Part shown: piece after piece, positions 53,991-61,020 of the stretch
Position numbering within the stretch: the stretch's first letter is position 1
Layout: each line of letters starts with the position of its first letter
From: Armatimonadota bacterium
Lineage (GTDB): Bacteria; Armatimonadota; Fimbriimonadia; Fimbriimonadales; GBS-DC
Assembly (NCBI GenBank): GCA_023511915.1
Contig: JAIMAN010000008.1
Span: 1-61,103 of the forward strand
Length of the DNA: 61,103 nucleotides
Direction of reading: 5' to 3'
Translations under genes and position numbers: made by a program
The notes under the pieces: generated by a model
The model's database searches: none
What the model was told of the DNA's origin: nothing
What the model saw: the letters and a program-made list of their open reading frames with translations, nothing else

Positions 53991-54021
53991 TGTAGGGGCA
54001 GACCTCCGTGTCTGCCCTGCT
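53991..54021. repeat. GGGGCAGAC hairpin repeat, second copy
   Basis: TGTAGGGGCAGACCTCCGTG followed by TCTGCCC. It matches the element after pyrG (33721-33751) with few changes and lies 30 bases after the capsid gene's stop, so it may terminate that transcript. Confidence 0.6.
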
Positions 54022-54048
54022 TGCGTGTTGGATGATCCGCGAAGGCAA

Positions 54049-54978
54049 TTATCCCGTACCCAGCAGCGCGGTCTGCCAAAGCCCGTAGCCGACGCCGTAG
54101 CGGGCGCGCGCGCCGTACAGCACCATGTCGCGCATAAACACCTGCTCGCTGTCGGGCTTGTCCAGCGCGGCGAACTCCAACGGCACATCGCGCCGCTCCT
54201 GCAGCACCACCGCCCGCATCGCCCGCGAGGTGTCCAGCAGGAACCACTTGTTCTCGTGCGTCCCCGTGATGTAGTGCGACACAATCAGGCGCAACTTGCC
54301 CTGCATCACATTCCGATACGGCGTGTAGTTACCCGTCGTGTTCGCCTGCACCACAATCGGCGATTCTAGCAGCTCCATCGCCAGCCACTGCAGTTTCGGT
54401 CCGACCAGTAGCGTGTCGGGCATGATGCCCATCGGTCGCCCGCGATCGTCCTTGAACTGCATCATCTGCGCGACGGCGGCTTGCAGGCTCGCCGTAGACA
54501 GCGCGCCGCTATACACATTGCTCTGCAGTCCGCTCTCGCCCTCTTGGTGGTCGGTGTCGAACAGCAGTTGCCCGTCGTAGCAGCGTCCGTCGACGGCGCC
54601 GCGCAGCAGGGCTTCAATCACGAGTTGCTCCTTGTGGCGCACGGCTTCCCGCGCAAGGTCGCGCACGCGCATGCGCACCATGTCGTACTGTTCGTCTTCC
54701 AGCGCGCGTCGCTCGACGGCAATCGACGCTTCCCACACTTGGTCGCTGATGGTGTATTCGTACACGCCCAGTCCTGCGGGTTGCCGCTCGTCGACGAACT
54801 CGCGCATGCGGGGCACGCTGCCCAGCCAGCCGTACTTCTGCACAGGCAGGTTCGTGCGCACAATCGTCGCAATCTGCGGGGTGATGCTCGCTTCGTCCAG
54901 CTGGCGATAGGCGCGGAAGAATTCCGTGCGCAGCCCCGCCTCCACCAGCGACAGCAAATCGCTCCGTACCAGTGGCAT
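54049..54978 (-). CDS. Mu-type major capsid protein (gpT-like)
   Basis: The 309-aa protein matches the Mu gpT-like major head subunits. After an N-terminal helix (GLRTEFFRAYRQLDEA) come the hallmark KYGWLGSVPRMREFVDERQ and GVYEYTISDQVWEASIAVER. Then follow the spine-helix region with ALLRGAVDGRCYDGQLLFDTDH near 140 and LLVGPKLQWLAMELLESPIV. The size fits a full HK97-fold protein. It is last in a three-gene unit with protease/scaffold and decoration genes. There are no terminase, portal or tail genes, so it is either a remnant or a domesticated shell. Confidence 0.85.
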   Translation of the reverse strand: MPLVRSDLLSLVEAGLRTEFFRAYRQLDEASITPQIATIVRTNLPVQKYGWLGSVPRMREFVDERQPAGLGVYEYTISDQVWEASIAVERRALEDEQYDMVRMRVRDLAREAVRHKEQLVIEALLRGAVDGRCYDGQLLFDTDHQEGESGLQSNVYSGALSTASLQAAVAQMMQFKDDRGRPMGIMPDTLLVGPKLQWLAMELLESPIVVQANTTGNYTPYRNVMQGKLRLIVSHYITGTHENKWFLLDTSRAMRAVVLQERRDVPLEFAALDKPDSEQVFMRDMVLYGARARYGVGYGLWQTALLGTG

Positions 54979-54991
54979 CTCAGCTCACCTC

Positions 54992-55405
54992 CTACACGGT
55001 ATGGTTGTCGATGCGGATACGCACGCGGTTGCCGTCCAGCAGTTCCACCACCGTGCCCACGACGATGTTATTCGTGCTGGTTTTGGCGACCTCGTTGTCG
55101 GTGACGGCGCGCGCCGTCGCCCCGATGTCCGCCTGCGTAAAGCTGCCGATACGGTTGTAGATGAAAGTGCCCCGCTTGACTACGCGGCAGCGTTTCGCGC
55201 CGTTCGCGCCGCTTGTGTTGTCCACACTTTCAAACGCGACGCCCACAAAGCGCAGGTTCGCCGTGTCGCTGGCGGGCACGAGGTAGCCTGTGCTGTCGAC
55301 GCACACCAGCGCGCCCTTCCAAATCCGCGCGTTTGCCTTCACAGGATACGCCACAATCAGCCCTTCGCGTTCGTGCGTCTCGTAGGGTTGGCTCAGTGCA
55401 GGCAT
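54992..55405 (-). CDS. Phage capsid decoration/stabilisation-like protein
   Basis: The 137-aa protein is beta-rich: GLIVAYPVKANARIWKGAL, CVDSTGYLVPASDTANLRF, VGVAFESVDNTSG, then CRVVKRGTFIYNR and VVGTVVELLDGNRVRIRID. This pattern matches small head proteins encoded between protease and capsid genes of Mu-like phages (DUF2190-like). The ATG at 55405 follows AGGAGG, which is inside the upstream gene's end. It probably sits on the capsid surface. Identity rests on position and fold pattern more than on sharp motifs. Confidence 0.65.
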   Translation of the reverse strand: MPALSQPYETHEREGLIVAYPVKANARIWKGALVCVDSTGYLVPASDTANLRFVGVAFESVDNTSGANGAKRCRVVKRGTFIYNRIGSFTQADIGATARAVTDNEVAKTSTNNIVVGTVVELLDGNRVRIRIDNHTV

Positions 55406-55406
55406 C

Positions 55407-56186
55407 TCAGCGCACCTCCTTGCTGCGGAGTATCTCGGCGGGGTCAAGGTCGGGGAACGCTTGTCGGAGAAATTCCAGCGCGTCCGTGCTGAACGCGGGC
55501 GGCTCGTCGGCGGGCGTCGGGGCAAGCTCGCCCAGCAGGTGCTGCGGCGGCAGGCTGTCGACGAATCGGCGGAACAGCTCGGCGACCGAAGTCGTCTCAC
55601 CGCTGAACTGCACAGGCGCGTCGCCCTGCAACAGAATCGCCTCCGCCAACGGCGCAAGCGCAGGGGGCAACTGCCCGCGCAGGCTCCACTGCTGAATCTG
55701 TTCGCGGGCGTCGCGGCGCTTCAGCTCGGCTTCCAACTCGCGCACGCGCGCCTGCAAGTACGCCTCACTCTCAGGCTCGTGCAACGGCATCGTGTCCAAT
55801 CGAATCACCTCCTGTATGGCTCGCGCCGAGTGGAACAGTTGCGCGTCGGGGATACGGGGGCTGGCGGTCAGCGAGACTTCGAGCAGGCGTGTCAGGTCGC
55901 GGCTCAGCCCGACGCTCAGCCCGCGCAGGCGCAGTCGGCGTAGCAGCGCGTCCGCTTCGGGAAACAGCGCCAGCCTGCCGAACAGCTCCTGCCCGCGCCG
56001 CCACACGCGCGCCACCCACCCCAGCAGCAACGGCGACGGGCGATGCTCCACCAGAATCGGCGCGGGGGCGCGAAAGGCGCGTACAATCGCGTCCAAGTGC
56101 GCCTCGGTAATGGCGACCCCCTTGTCGGGGTAGACCCCCGCCTCCAGCAACTTCGCGTCGCGATAGACCCACTCGGTGCGCGGCAT
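55407..56186 (-). CDS. Mu-like phage prohead protease/scaffold
   Basis: The 259-aa protein has an N-terminal region like Mu-type head proteases: GVYPDKGVAITEAHLDAIV, ILVEHRPSPLLLGWVARVW (with a histidine after a hydrophobic strand) and RLRGLSVGLSRDLTRLLEVS with a serine in the core. PRIPDAQLF follows. The second half (about 145-259) is charged and helical (ARVRELEAELKRRDAREQI), as expected for a scaffold domain. A His/Ser protease is therefore plausible. The ATG at 56186 was preferred to a TTG at 56213. It is the first gene of the capsid unit. Confidence 0.7.
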   Translation of the reverse strand: MPRTEWVYRDAKLLEAGVYPDKGVAITEAHLDAIVRAFRAPAPILVEHRPSPLLLGWVARVWRRGQELFGRLALFPEADALLRRLRLRGLSVGLSRDLTRLLEVSLTASPRIPDAQLFHSARAIQEVIRLDTMPLHEPESEAYLQARVRELEAELKRRDAREQIQQWSLRGQLPPALAPLAEAILLQGDAPVQFSGETTSVAELFRRFVDSLPPQHLLGELAPTPADEPPAFSTDALEFLRQAFPDLDPAEILRSKEVR

Positions 56187-56228
56187 TCCGCATACACAGG
56201 GCAGTGAATGCAAGGGGAGACAACCTAA

Positions 56229-56376
56229 TTTGCCCTCACCCTCTGTGTCCCCCTATCCCGCGAGGCGGGCAAGGGGATTATGGAGTGCGGAAGCGGAGCT
56301 TCAGCACTCCAAACAGGTCAGCGTGCAGCTCACCTCTCTCCTGCAAGGCGGGAGAGGGGTTGGGGATGAGGGCAAA
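56229..56376. repeat. Composite hairpin element, family B copy 3, with 10-bp terminal inverted repeats
   Basis: The 148-bp copy is bounded by perfect inverted repeats TTTGCCCTCA (56229-56238) and TGAGGGCAAA (56367-56376). Its core (56281-56311) is shortened to one stem, TGGAGTGCGGAAGCGGAGCT followed by TCAGCACTCCA. This is a hybrid of the two stems found in the full copies. It lies just upstream of the capsid module. Confidence 0.75.
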
Positions 56377-56414
56377 AAGCGCGTCAGTTCCGCATACAGT
56401 GAACCTACGACGGG

Positions 56415-56420
56415 TATACT
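56415..56420 (+). promoter_or_regulatory. -10 element of the deacetylase gene
   Basis: GG-TATACT ends seven bases before the ATG at 56428. This identifies the start and rules out the long upstream extension through the repeat. Confidence 0.55.
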
Positions 56421-56427
56421 GCCTACG

Positions 56428-57519
56428 ATGACGCCGTTTTTTTACGATACGGCAATCGAGCAGTACCAGTTCAGCGAGTCGCACCCGCTGAAACCGCAGC
56501 GGCTGATGCTGCTGCGCGCCCTGATGGAGGCGTATGGGCTGACCGCGCACTTGGACTGGCAGACGCCGCCCGCCATCGACGAGTCGGAACTGCGCCGCGT
56601 CCACACGCCCGAATACATCGAGGTGGTGCGCCAACTCAGCGCGGGCGCGCCGATTATGGACGCGCATCGCTGGGGCTTCTCGCCGTATGGGGACAACCCG
56701 CCGTTTGTGGGCATGTGGGACGCCGCGCTGGCGTACACCCGCGCGACGGTCGCCGCCGCCTACGCCGTGCGCGACGGCGCGCCGCTGGCGATCAACATCA
56801 CAGGCGGGCTGCACCACGCGCTGCCCAACCGCGCCAACGGCTTCTGCGTCTTCAACGACCCCGCAATTGCCGTCCACATCCTGCGCGAACGGTTCGAGCG
56901 CGTGGCGTACCTCGACATCGACCTGCATCACGGCGATGGCGTACAATGGATTTTCTACCGCGACCCCAGCGTGCTGACCGTCTCGATTCACGAAGGGGGC
57001 AGGTGGCTTTTCCCAGGCACGGGCGAGGCGAACGAGTTAGGCGAGGGCGCAGCGGAGGGCGCCTCGGTCAACATCCCGCTCGCGCCCTACACCGACGACG
57101 CGCTCTGGCAGCGGGCGTTCGAGGCGGTCGTGCCCCGCGCGTTTGACAGGTTCCAGCCCGACGCGCTCGTGTTGCAGATGGGCTGCGACCCGCACTACTT
57201 GGATCCGCTGGGGCATCTGTGCCTGACGGCGCAGGGCTGGCTGCGCGGCGTGCAGTGGGCGAAGTCGCTGGGCATTCCGATTGTCGCGCTGGGCGGCGGG
57301 GGCTACAACCTGACCACCGTGCCGCGCATGTGGACGCTCGCAATTGCCACACTCGTCGGGGTAGACCTGCCCGACGCAACGCCCGAATCGTTCGTCTGGC
57401 GCGACCGCATCCCCACACTCAGCGACCACACACCCCCCGACATCGAACCCGCCGACTTGGACTACGCCCGCCGCTACGCCGAAACGCAAATCGCCTTCTG
57501 GGAGAGGTATTGGGGCTAA
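56428..57519 (+). CDS. AcuC-like histone deacetylase family protein
   Basis: The 363-aa metal-dependent amidohydrolase shares the arginase/deacetylase fold. Motifs are FSESHPLKPQRLMLL, GGLHHALPNRANGFCVFND (two active-site His), YLDIDLHHGDGVQWIFY (zinc Asp and His), VLQMGCDPHYLDPLGHL (second Asp) and ALGGGGYNLTTVPRMW. Relatives deacetylate acetyl-CoA synthetase (AcuC) or polyamines. An Acs-like gene lies 7 kb away, so a regulatory link is possible but speculative. It appears near-leaderless. Downstream is a repeat A copy. Confidence 0.9.
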   Translation: MTPFFYDTAIEQYQFSESHPLKPQRLMLLRALMEAYGLTAHLDWQTPPAIDESELRRVHTPEYIEVVRQLSAGAPIMDAHRWGFSPYGDNPPFVGMWDAALAYTRATVAAAYAVRDGAPLAINITGGLHHALPNRANGFCVFNDPAIAVHILRERFERVAYLDIDLHHGDGVQWIFYRDPSVLTVSIHEGGRWLFPGTGEANELGEGAAEGASVNIPLAPYTDDALWQRAFEAVVPRAFDRFQPDALVLQMGCDPHYLDPLGHLCLTAQGWLRGVQWAKSLGIPIVALGGGGYNLTTVPRMWTLAIATLVGVDLPDATPESFVWRDRIPTLSDHTPPDIEPADLDYARRYAETQIAFWERYWG

Positions 57520-57538
57520 CGCTGGGCAGAGTTTATGA

Positions 57539-57663
57539 TGCCCCTCCTGCAGGTTCCCCCCGCTTCGCGAGGGGAACCGCGCACGGGTTAGGTTCCCCCC
57601 GCTTCGCGAGGGGAACCTAAAGGAGGGGGTCATCAATTACGCTCGTTTTTTTACGAACTTTGG
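57539..57663. repeat. Dispersed repeat family A, copy 3 (inverted)
   Basis: On the minus strand it begins CCAAAGTTCGTAAAAAAACG, then GCGTAATTGATGACCCCCTC and TTTAGGTTCCCC, closely like copy 1. Two GGTTCCCCCCGCTTCGCGAG hairpins fill the rest. It starts 13 bases after the stop of the minus-strand small membrane protein gene, the same position as copy 1, and separates it from the convergent deacetylase. Confidence 0.75.
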
Positions 57664-57676
57664 TCGGCGATTGGGA

Positions 57677-57865
57677 TTAGTAGCCGCCGCCTTGCTGGTT
57701 GGGCGGCGCGCCCCCACCAGGCACAGGCGGCGCAGCTTGCACCTCGCCAGGGCGACCCTCGCCCTGCGCGCCGCCTGTCCAAGTGCGGTACAGAAAAAAG
57801 CCCGCAACCAGCACAATCGCGACGATAATCGCGACCACAACGCCTGTCGGCAGTTCCTGCTTCAT
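57677..57865 (-). CDS. Small single-pass membrane protein (MKQE-type, copy 2)
   Basis: The 62-aa protein starts KQELPTGVVVAIIVAIVLVA, one helix (about 8-27) followed by FFLYRTW, and ends in a Gly/Pro/Gln-rich tail (PPVPGGGAPPNQQGGGY). It is a diverged paralogue of 38442-38645: the first seven residues, helix position and tail type match. A GGAGG lies seven bases before the ATG. It is 13 nt downstream of prepilin gene 2. The function is unknown; it may assist assembly or anchoring of the prepilin product. Confidence 0.75.
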   Translation of the reverse strand: MKQELPTGVVVAIIVAIVLVAGFFLYRTWTGGAQGEGRPGEVQAAPPVPGGGAPPNQQGGGY

Positions 57866-57878
57866 CGGTTGCCTCCGA

Positions 57879-58688
57879 TTAGTCGGGCGAGTTCTCGCAC
57901 GCCGCCTGCGTCGGGAACCGTCCGTCGCTCATCAGCACGGGGTAGTAGCCCTTCTCGTAGTCGGGGCGGTTGCCAGGCGTGTCCGTCGCGCGCGCCCACT
58001 TGGCGTGCCCATCGGCGTAGGTGAAGTTCATCCCGCCCTGATGGCGCGGGCGACCCTGATAAAACTCCCAGCCGTTGCGCCCCTCGGGCCAATACTTGCG
58101 GAAGTTCTGGCTGTCGGCAGGACCAATCATACACACGCGCCAGCTGTAGATAAAGTTGTTGTCAGCGATGATGCCGATGCTGGCAGCCTCCTGCAGTTTC
58201 GCCAGCGGCGTGGGGATGGGCACGCCGTTCGCGCCCGCGTTGCCGAAGATCACCTCGTTCAAGCCGTACTCCACAAACGGCACGATGCGCGGGCTGTTCG
58301 CGCCCCGACCGCACTCCCACAGTGCATACGCCGCGACATAGGTCACGCCCGAATAACTCGGACAGTCGAAGATGCCTCCGTTGCGAATGTACGGGTAGAC
58401 CATCGTCGCCCAGTGCTGGCGCGGCTGGTTGGCGTTGTTCGTGAAGTAGCCTGTCTCGGCGCACCCGCCCGGCCACGGCTGCGGGAAAAACACCTCGTCG
58501 TAGTCCTGCACATACATCATCACCGCCGTGCCAATCTGACGGGTGTTGCTCAAACACTGGGTCTTGCGCGCACTCTCACGCGCCTGCGCAAACACGGGGA
58601 ACAAGATAGCCGCCAAGATCGCGATAATCGCAATCACGACCAGCAGCTCAATAAGCGTGAACCCACGCTGACGACTTGTGTATCGCAT
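57879..58688 (-). CDS. Prepilin-type protein with H-X9-DG C-terminal domain (copy 2)
   Basis: The 269-aa protein begins [20 protein letters not shown] with a prepilin peptidase site after glycine. It shares the [13 protein letters not shown] stretch with copy 1. The H-X9-DG motif is in [16 protein letters not shown] near residue 222. The middle differs strongly from copy 1, so the pilus-like core is constant and the exposed domain variable. The ATG at 58688 is seven bases after GGAGGT; 58691 is an alternative. It has a perfect consensus promoter and is followed by the small membrane protein gene. Confidence 0.88.
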   Translation of the reverse strand: MRYTSRQRGFTLIELLVVIAIIAILAAILFPVFAQARESARKTQCLSNTRQIGTAVMMYVQDYDEVFFPQPWPGGCAETGYFTNNANQPRQHWATMVYPYIRNGGIFDCPSYSGVTYVAAYALWECGRGANSPRIVPFVEYGLNEVIFGNAGANGVPIPTPLAKLQEAASIGIIADNNFIYSWRVCMIGPADSQNFRKYWPEGRNGWEFYQGRPRHQGGMNFTYADGHAKWARATDTPGNRPDYEKGYYPVLMSDGRFPTQAACENSPD

Positions 58689-58738
58689 CATAGTACCTCC
58701 GTCGGTGTCCATAAGCACAATAGCCTATGGTAATCTCT

Positions 58739-58767
58739 ATTATAGCATGGTTTTGCGCAAATGTCAA
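58739..58767 (-). promoter_or_regulatory. Perfect consensus promoter of prepilin gene 2
   Basis: On the minus strand TTGACA (58762-58767), a 17-bp spacer and TATAAT (58739-58744) match the housekeeping sigma consensus at all twelve positions. Strong constitutive expression is expected. The leader of about 45 nt ends in GGAGGT. Confidence 0.8.
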
Positions 58768-58780
58768 GGGGTGCAGCGGG

Positions 58781-58786
58781 TACAAT
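58781..58786 (+). promoter_or_regulatory. argJ -10 element
   Basis: GG-TACAAT ends eight bases before the argJ ATG. Its presumed upstream region overlaps the divergent prepilin promoter, so the two may compete. Confidence 0.5.
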
Positions 58787-58794
58787 ACCGCCCG

Positions 58795-59994
58795 ATGGCA
58801 GCGTTGAACACGAATTTGGGCGTCAATTTCCCGCGCGGGTTCCGCAGCGCGGGGGTCTACTGTGGGATTAAGAAGCCCGGACTGCTGGATCTGGCGCTGA
58901 TTGTGTCGGAAACGGAGTCGAGCGTGGCGGGCATGTTCACGACCAACCGCGCCTGCGCCGCGCCTGTTGTGTGGTCGAAGCAGGCGGTTGCTGGACGCAG
59001 GGCGCGCGCGATTGTCGCCAACAGCGGCAACGCGAACTGCCTCACGGGCGAGCAGGGCATGCGCGACGCACAACGCATGGCGGAACTGGTCGCCAAGCGG
59101 CTGGAGTGCCCCCCTACGCAGGTGGTGGTCGCCTCCACAGGCGTGATTGGCGTGCCGTTGCCGATGCCCGCCGTCGAGTCGGGGATTGCGCAGGCGTTCG
59201 AGCGGCTCACCGACGGCGACGACCGCACCACAGCAGACGCGATTCTGACCACCGACAACGCCTCCAAGCGCGCCTCGCTGGAGATCGAGACGCCTGCAGG
59301 CGCGGTGCGCATCGGCGCGATTGCCAAAGGCGCAGGGATGATCGCTCCCAACATGGCAACGATGCTGGCGTTCATCACGACCGACGCGGCGATCGACCCC
59401 GCCGACCTGCAGGCATGCCTCGCGCGGGTGGTGAACGCGACCTTCAACTGCATCACCGTAGACGGCGACACCAGCACAAACGATATGGTGGTTGCGCTGG
59501 CGAACGGCGCGTCGGGCGTGCAGTTGGCAGGCGACGCGCTACAGCCGTTCGAGCAGGGGCTGTATCAAGTGTGCGAGTACCTCGCCAAGCGCATCGTCAA
59601 AGACGGCGAGGGCGCAAGCCGCATCTTCGAGGTGCGCGTGTCGGGCGCGGCGGACGCCGACGCCGCACGCCGAATCGCCCGCACCATCGCCGAGTCGCAA
59701 CTGGTCAAAACCGCCGTTCACGGGGGCGACCCGAACTGGGGACGCATCATCGCCGCTGCGGGACGCGCAGGCGCGCCTATCGATGTCAGCCGCGCACGCC
59801 TGCACCTGCAGAATACACTGGTGTTCGAAAACGGTCGCCCGACAGAGTACGACGAGCGCGCCCTTGTGGAGGCGATGCAGACTGATGAGGTCACAATCGC
59901 GCTGACCCTGAGCGACGGCGACGGAGAAGCGCACTTCTGGAGCAGCGACCTGACCGCCGAGTATGTCAAAATCAACGCGCACTACCGCACCTGA
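58795..59994 (+). CDS. argJ: Bifunctional ornithine acetyltransferase / N-acetylglutamate synthase
   Basis: The 399-aa precursor self-cleaves into alpha and beta chains before the threonine in AGMIAPNMATMLAFITTDA (near 190). Other motifs are GVYCGIKKPGLLDLALIVSE, FTTNRACAAPVVWSK, the oxyanion-region VVASTGVIGVPLPM, CITVDGDTSTNDMVVALANG and GDPNWGRIIAAAGRAG. It recycles the acetyl group from N-acetylornithine to glutamate, and may also use acetyl-CoA. The ATG at 58795, eight bases after TACAAT, replaces a longer frame that runs through the promoter. Confidence 0.96.
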   Translation: MAALNTNLGVNFPRGFRSAGVYCGIKKPGLLDLALIVSETESSVAGMFTTNRACAAPVVWSKQAVAGRRARAIVANSGNANCLTGEQGMRDAQRMAELVAKRLECPPTQVVVASTGVIGVPLPMPAVESGIAQAFERLTDGDDRTTADAILTTDNASKRASLEIETPAGAVRIGAIAKGAGMIAPNMATMLAFITTDAAIDPADLQACLARVVNATFNCITVDGDTSTNDMVVALANGASGVQLAGDALQPFEQGLYQVCEYLAKRIVKDGEGASRIFEVRVSGAADADAARRIARTIAESQLVKTAVHGGDPNWGRIIAAAGRAGAPIDVSRARLHLQNTLVFENGRPTEYDERALVEAMQTDEVTIALTLSDGDGEAHFWSSDLTAEYVKINAHYRT

Positions 59995-59998
59995 GACG

Positions 59999-60997
59999 AT
60001 GCGGGCGTACCGCCTCGTCGCGCCGAACACGCTGCGCTGGGAGCAGGTTCCCGTGCCTGCGCCCCAGCCGCACGAGGCGTTGCTGCGCATTCACGCCTGC
60101 GGGCTGTGCGGCACAGACCTGCACCTCAAAACGCGCGGGCACTACTACTGGAACGAACGCCCGATGACGCTGGGGCACGAAATCGTCGCCGAGATTGTGA
60201 GCCTGCCGCTGGACTATGCAGGCGAGTTGCAGGTGGGCGATGATGTGGTGGTTGACCCGCAGATTGTGTGCGGCGCGTGCCACTTCTGTCGGCGCGGGCG
60301 GCTGAACCTGTGCGAGCGGCTGGAGCATCTCGGCTTGAGCATCGACGGCGGCTTCGCGGAGTACCTTGCTGCGCCTGTGCGCAACCTGTATCGTGTGCCT
60401 TCCGACGCGCCGCGCGAGTCGCTATGGCGGTACGCGCTGGCAGAGCCTGTAGCGACCTGCGTCGCGGGCATGCGCTTGGCGAACCCGCAGCCCGACGAGA
60501 CGGTCGCCGTCGTCGGGCTGGGCTTTTTCGGGCAAGTGTACGCGCAACTGGCGCGGCTGTGGGGCGTGGAGCGGGTAATCGCGCTGGAGCCGAACCCCGC
60601 GCGGCGCGCCGTCGCGCACGCCATCGGCGCAGCCATGCCCCTCGCCCCCGACGAGTGGCAGGCGCAGCTCATCGAAGCCCATGTGGTCATCGATGCGGCG
60701 GGCTCCCCAGACGCCGCCGACTGGTGCCTGCGCGTCGCACGCAAGGCGGGGCGCGTCGTCGTCTTCGGCTACCGACCCGAACCCGTGCAAGTGGACTGGT
60801 ACCAGATCCTCGTCAAGGAACTAACCGTCATCGGCTCGCGCTCCAGCAACCACGCTTGGGAATACAGCCTGCAGTTGGTGCATACCAACCGCCTTGCGCT
60901 GGACGCGCTTATCGACGCGCGCCCGTTTGACGCCATCGAGCAGGCGTTCGCCGACGCGGAAGCGCAACGCGCCTTCAAGCCGATTCTGCGCTGGTGA
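59999..60997 (+). CDS. Zinc-dependent alcohol/sorbitol dehydrogenase family protein
   Basis: The 332-aa medium-chain dehydrogenase has the catalytic zinc cysteine in HACGLCGTDLHL (near 35), the GHE motif in TLGHEIVAEI, and a four-cysteine structural zinc loop in CGACHFCRRGRLNLCERL. The NAD-binding Rossmann motif is VAVVGLGFFGQVYAQLA (near 167). Substrate class (polyol, threonine or alcohol) cannot be decided. It starts 4 nt after argJ, probably co-transcribed, without an obvious ribosome-binding site. Confidence 0.9.
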   Translation: MRAYRLVAPNTLRWEQVPVPAPQPHEALLRIHACGLCGTDLHLKTRGHYYWNERPMTLGHEIVAEIVSLPLDYAGELQVGDDVVVDPQIVCGACHFCRRGRLNLCERLEHLGLSIDGGFAEYLAAPVRNLYRVPSDAPRESLWRYALAEPVATCVAGMRLANPQPDETVAVVGLGFFGQVYAQLARLWGVERVIALEPNPARRAVAHAIGAAMPLAPDEWQAQLIEAHVVIDAAGSPDAADWCLRVARKAGRVVVFGYRPEPVQVDWYQILVKELTVIGSRSSNHAWEYSLQLVHTNRLALDALIDARPFDAIEQAFADAEAQRAFKPILRW

Positions 60998-61020
60998 TGC
61001 ATAGACAATAGGGCGAGCGA

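Larger units (their letters stand above)
53695..54048. other. Repeat-filled intergenic region downstream of the capsid module
   Basis: There is no gene in 354 bases. After the propeller promoter it contains repeat family A copy 2 (53788-53909), a stretch with GTCCCTACGAAACGGGCATG, and the GGGGCAGAC hairpin (53991-54017). Confidence 0.7.

Noticed and set aside
54049-54978. Encapsulin nanocompartment
   Set aside because: The capsid matches the Mu gpT pattern and comes with a protease/scaffold and a decoration-like gene. No cargo gene such as a ferritin-like or peroxidase protein adjoins.
54049-56186. Complete integrated prophage
   Set aside because: There is no integrase, transposase, terminase, portal, tail or lysis gene on either side; only three head genes are seen.
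47777-57519. Acs and AcuC-like genes as one regulatory operon
   Set aside because: They are about 7 kb apart, on opposite strands, with unrelated genes and repeats between them. A functional link is possible but not shown.
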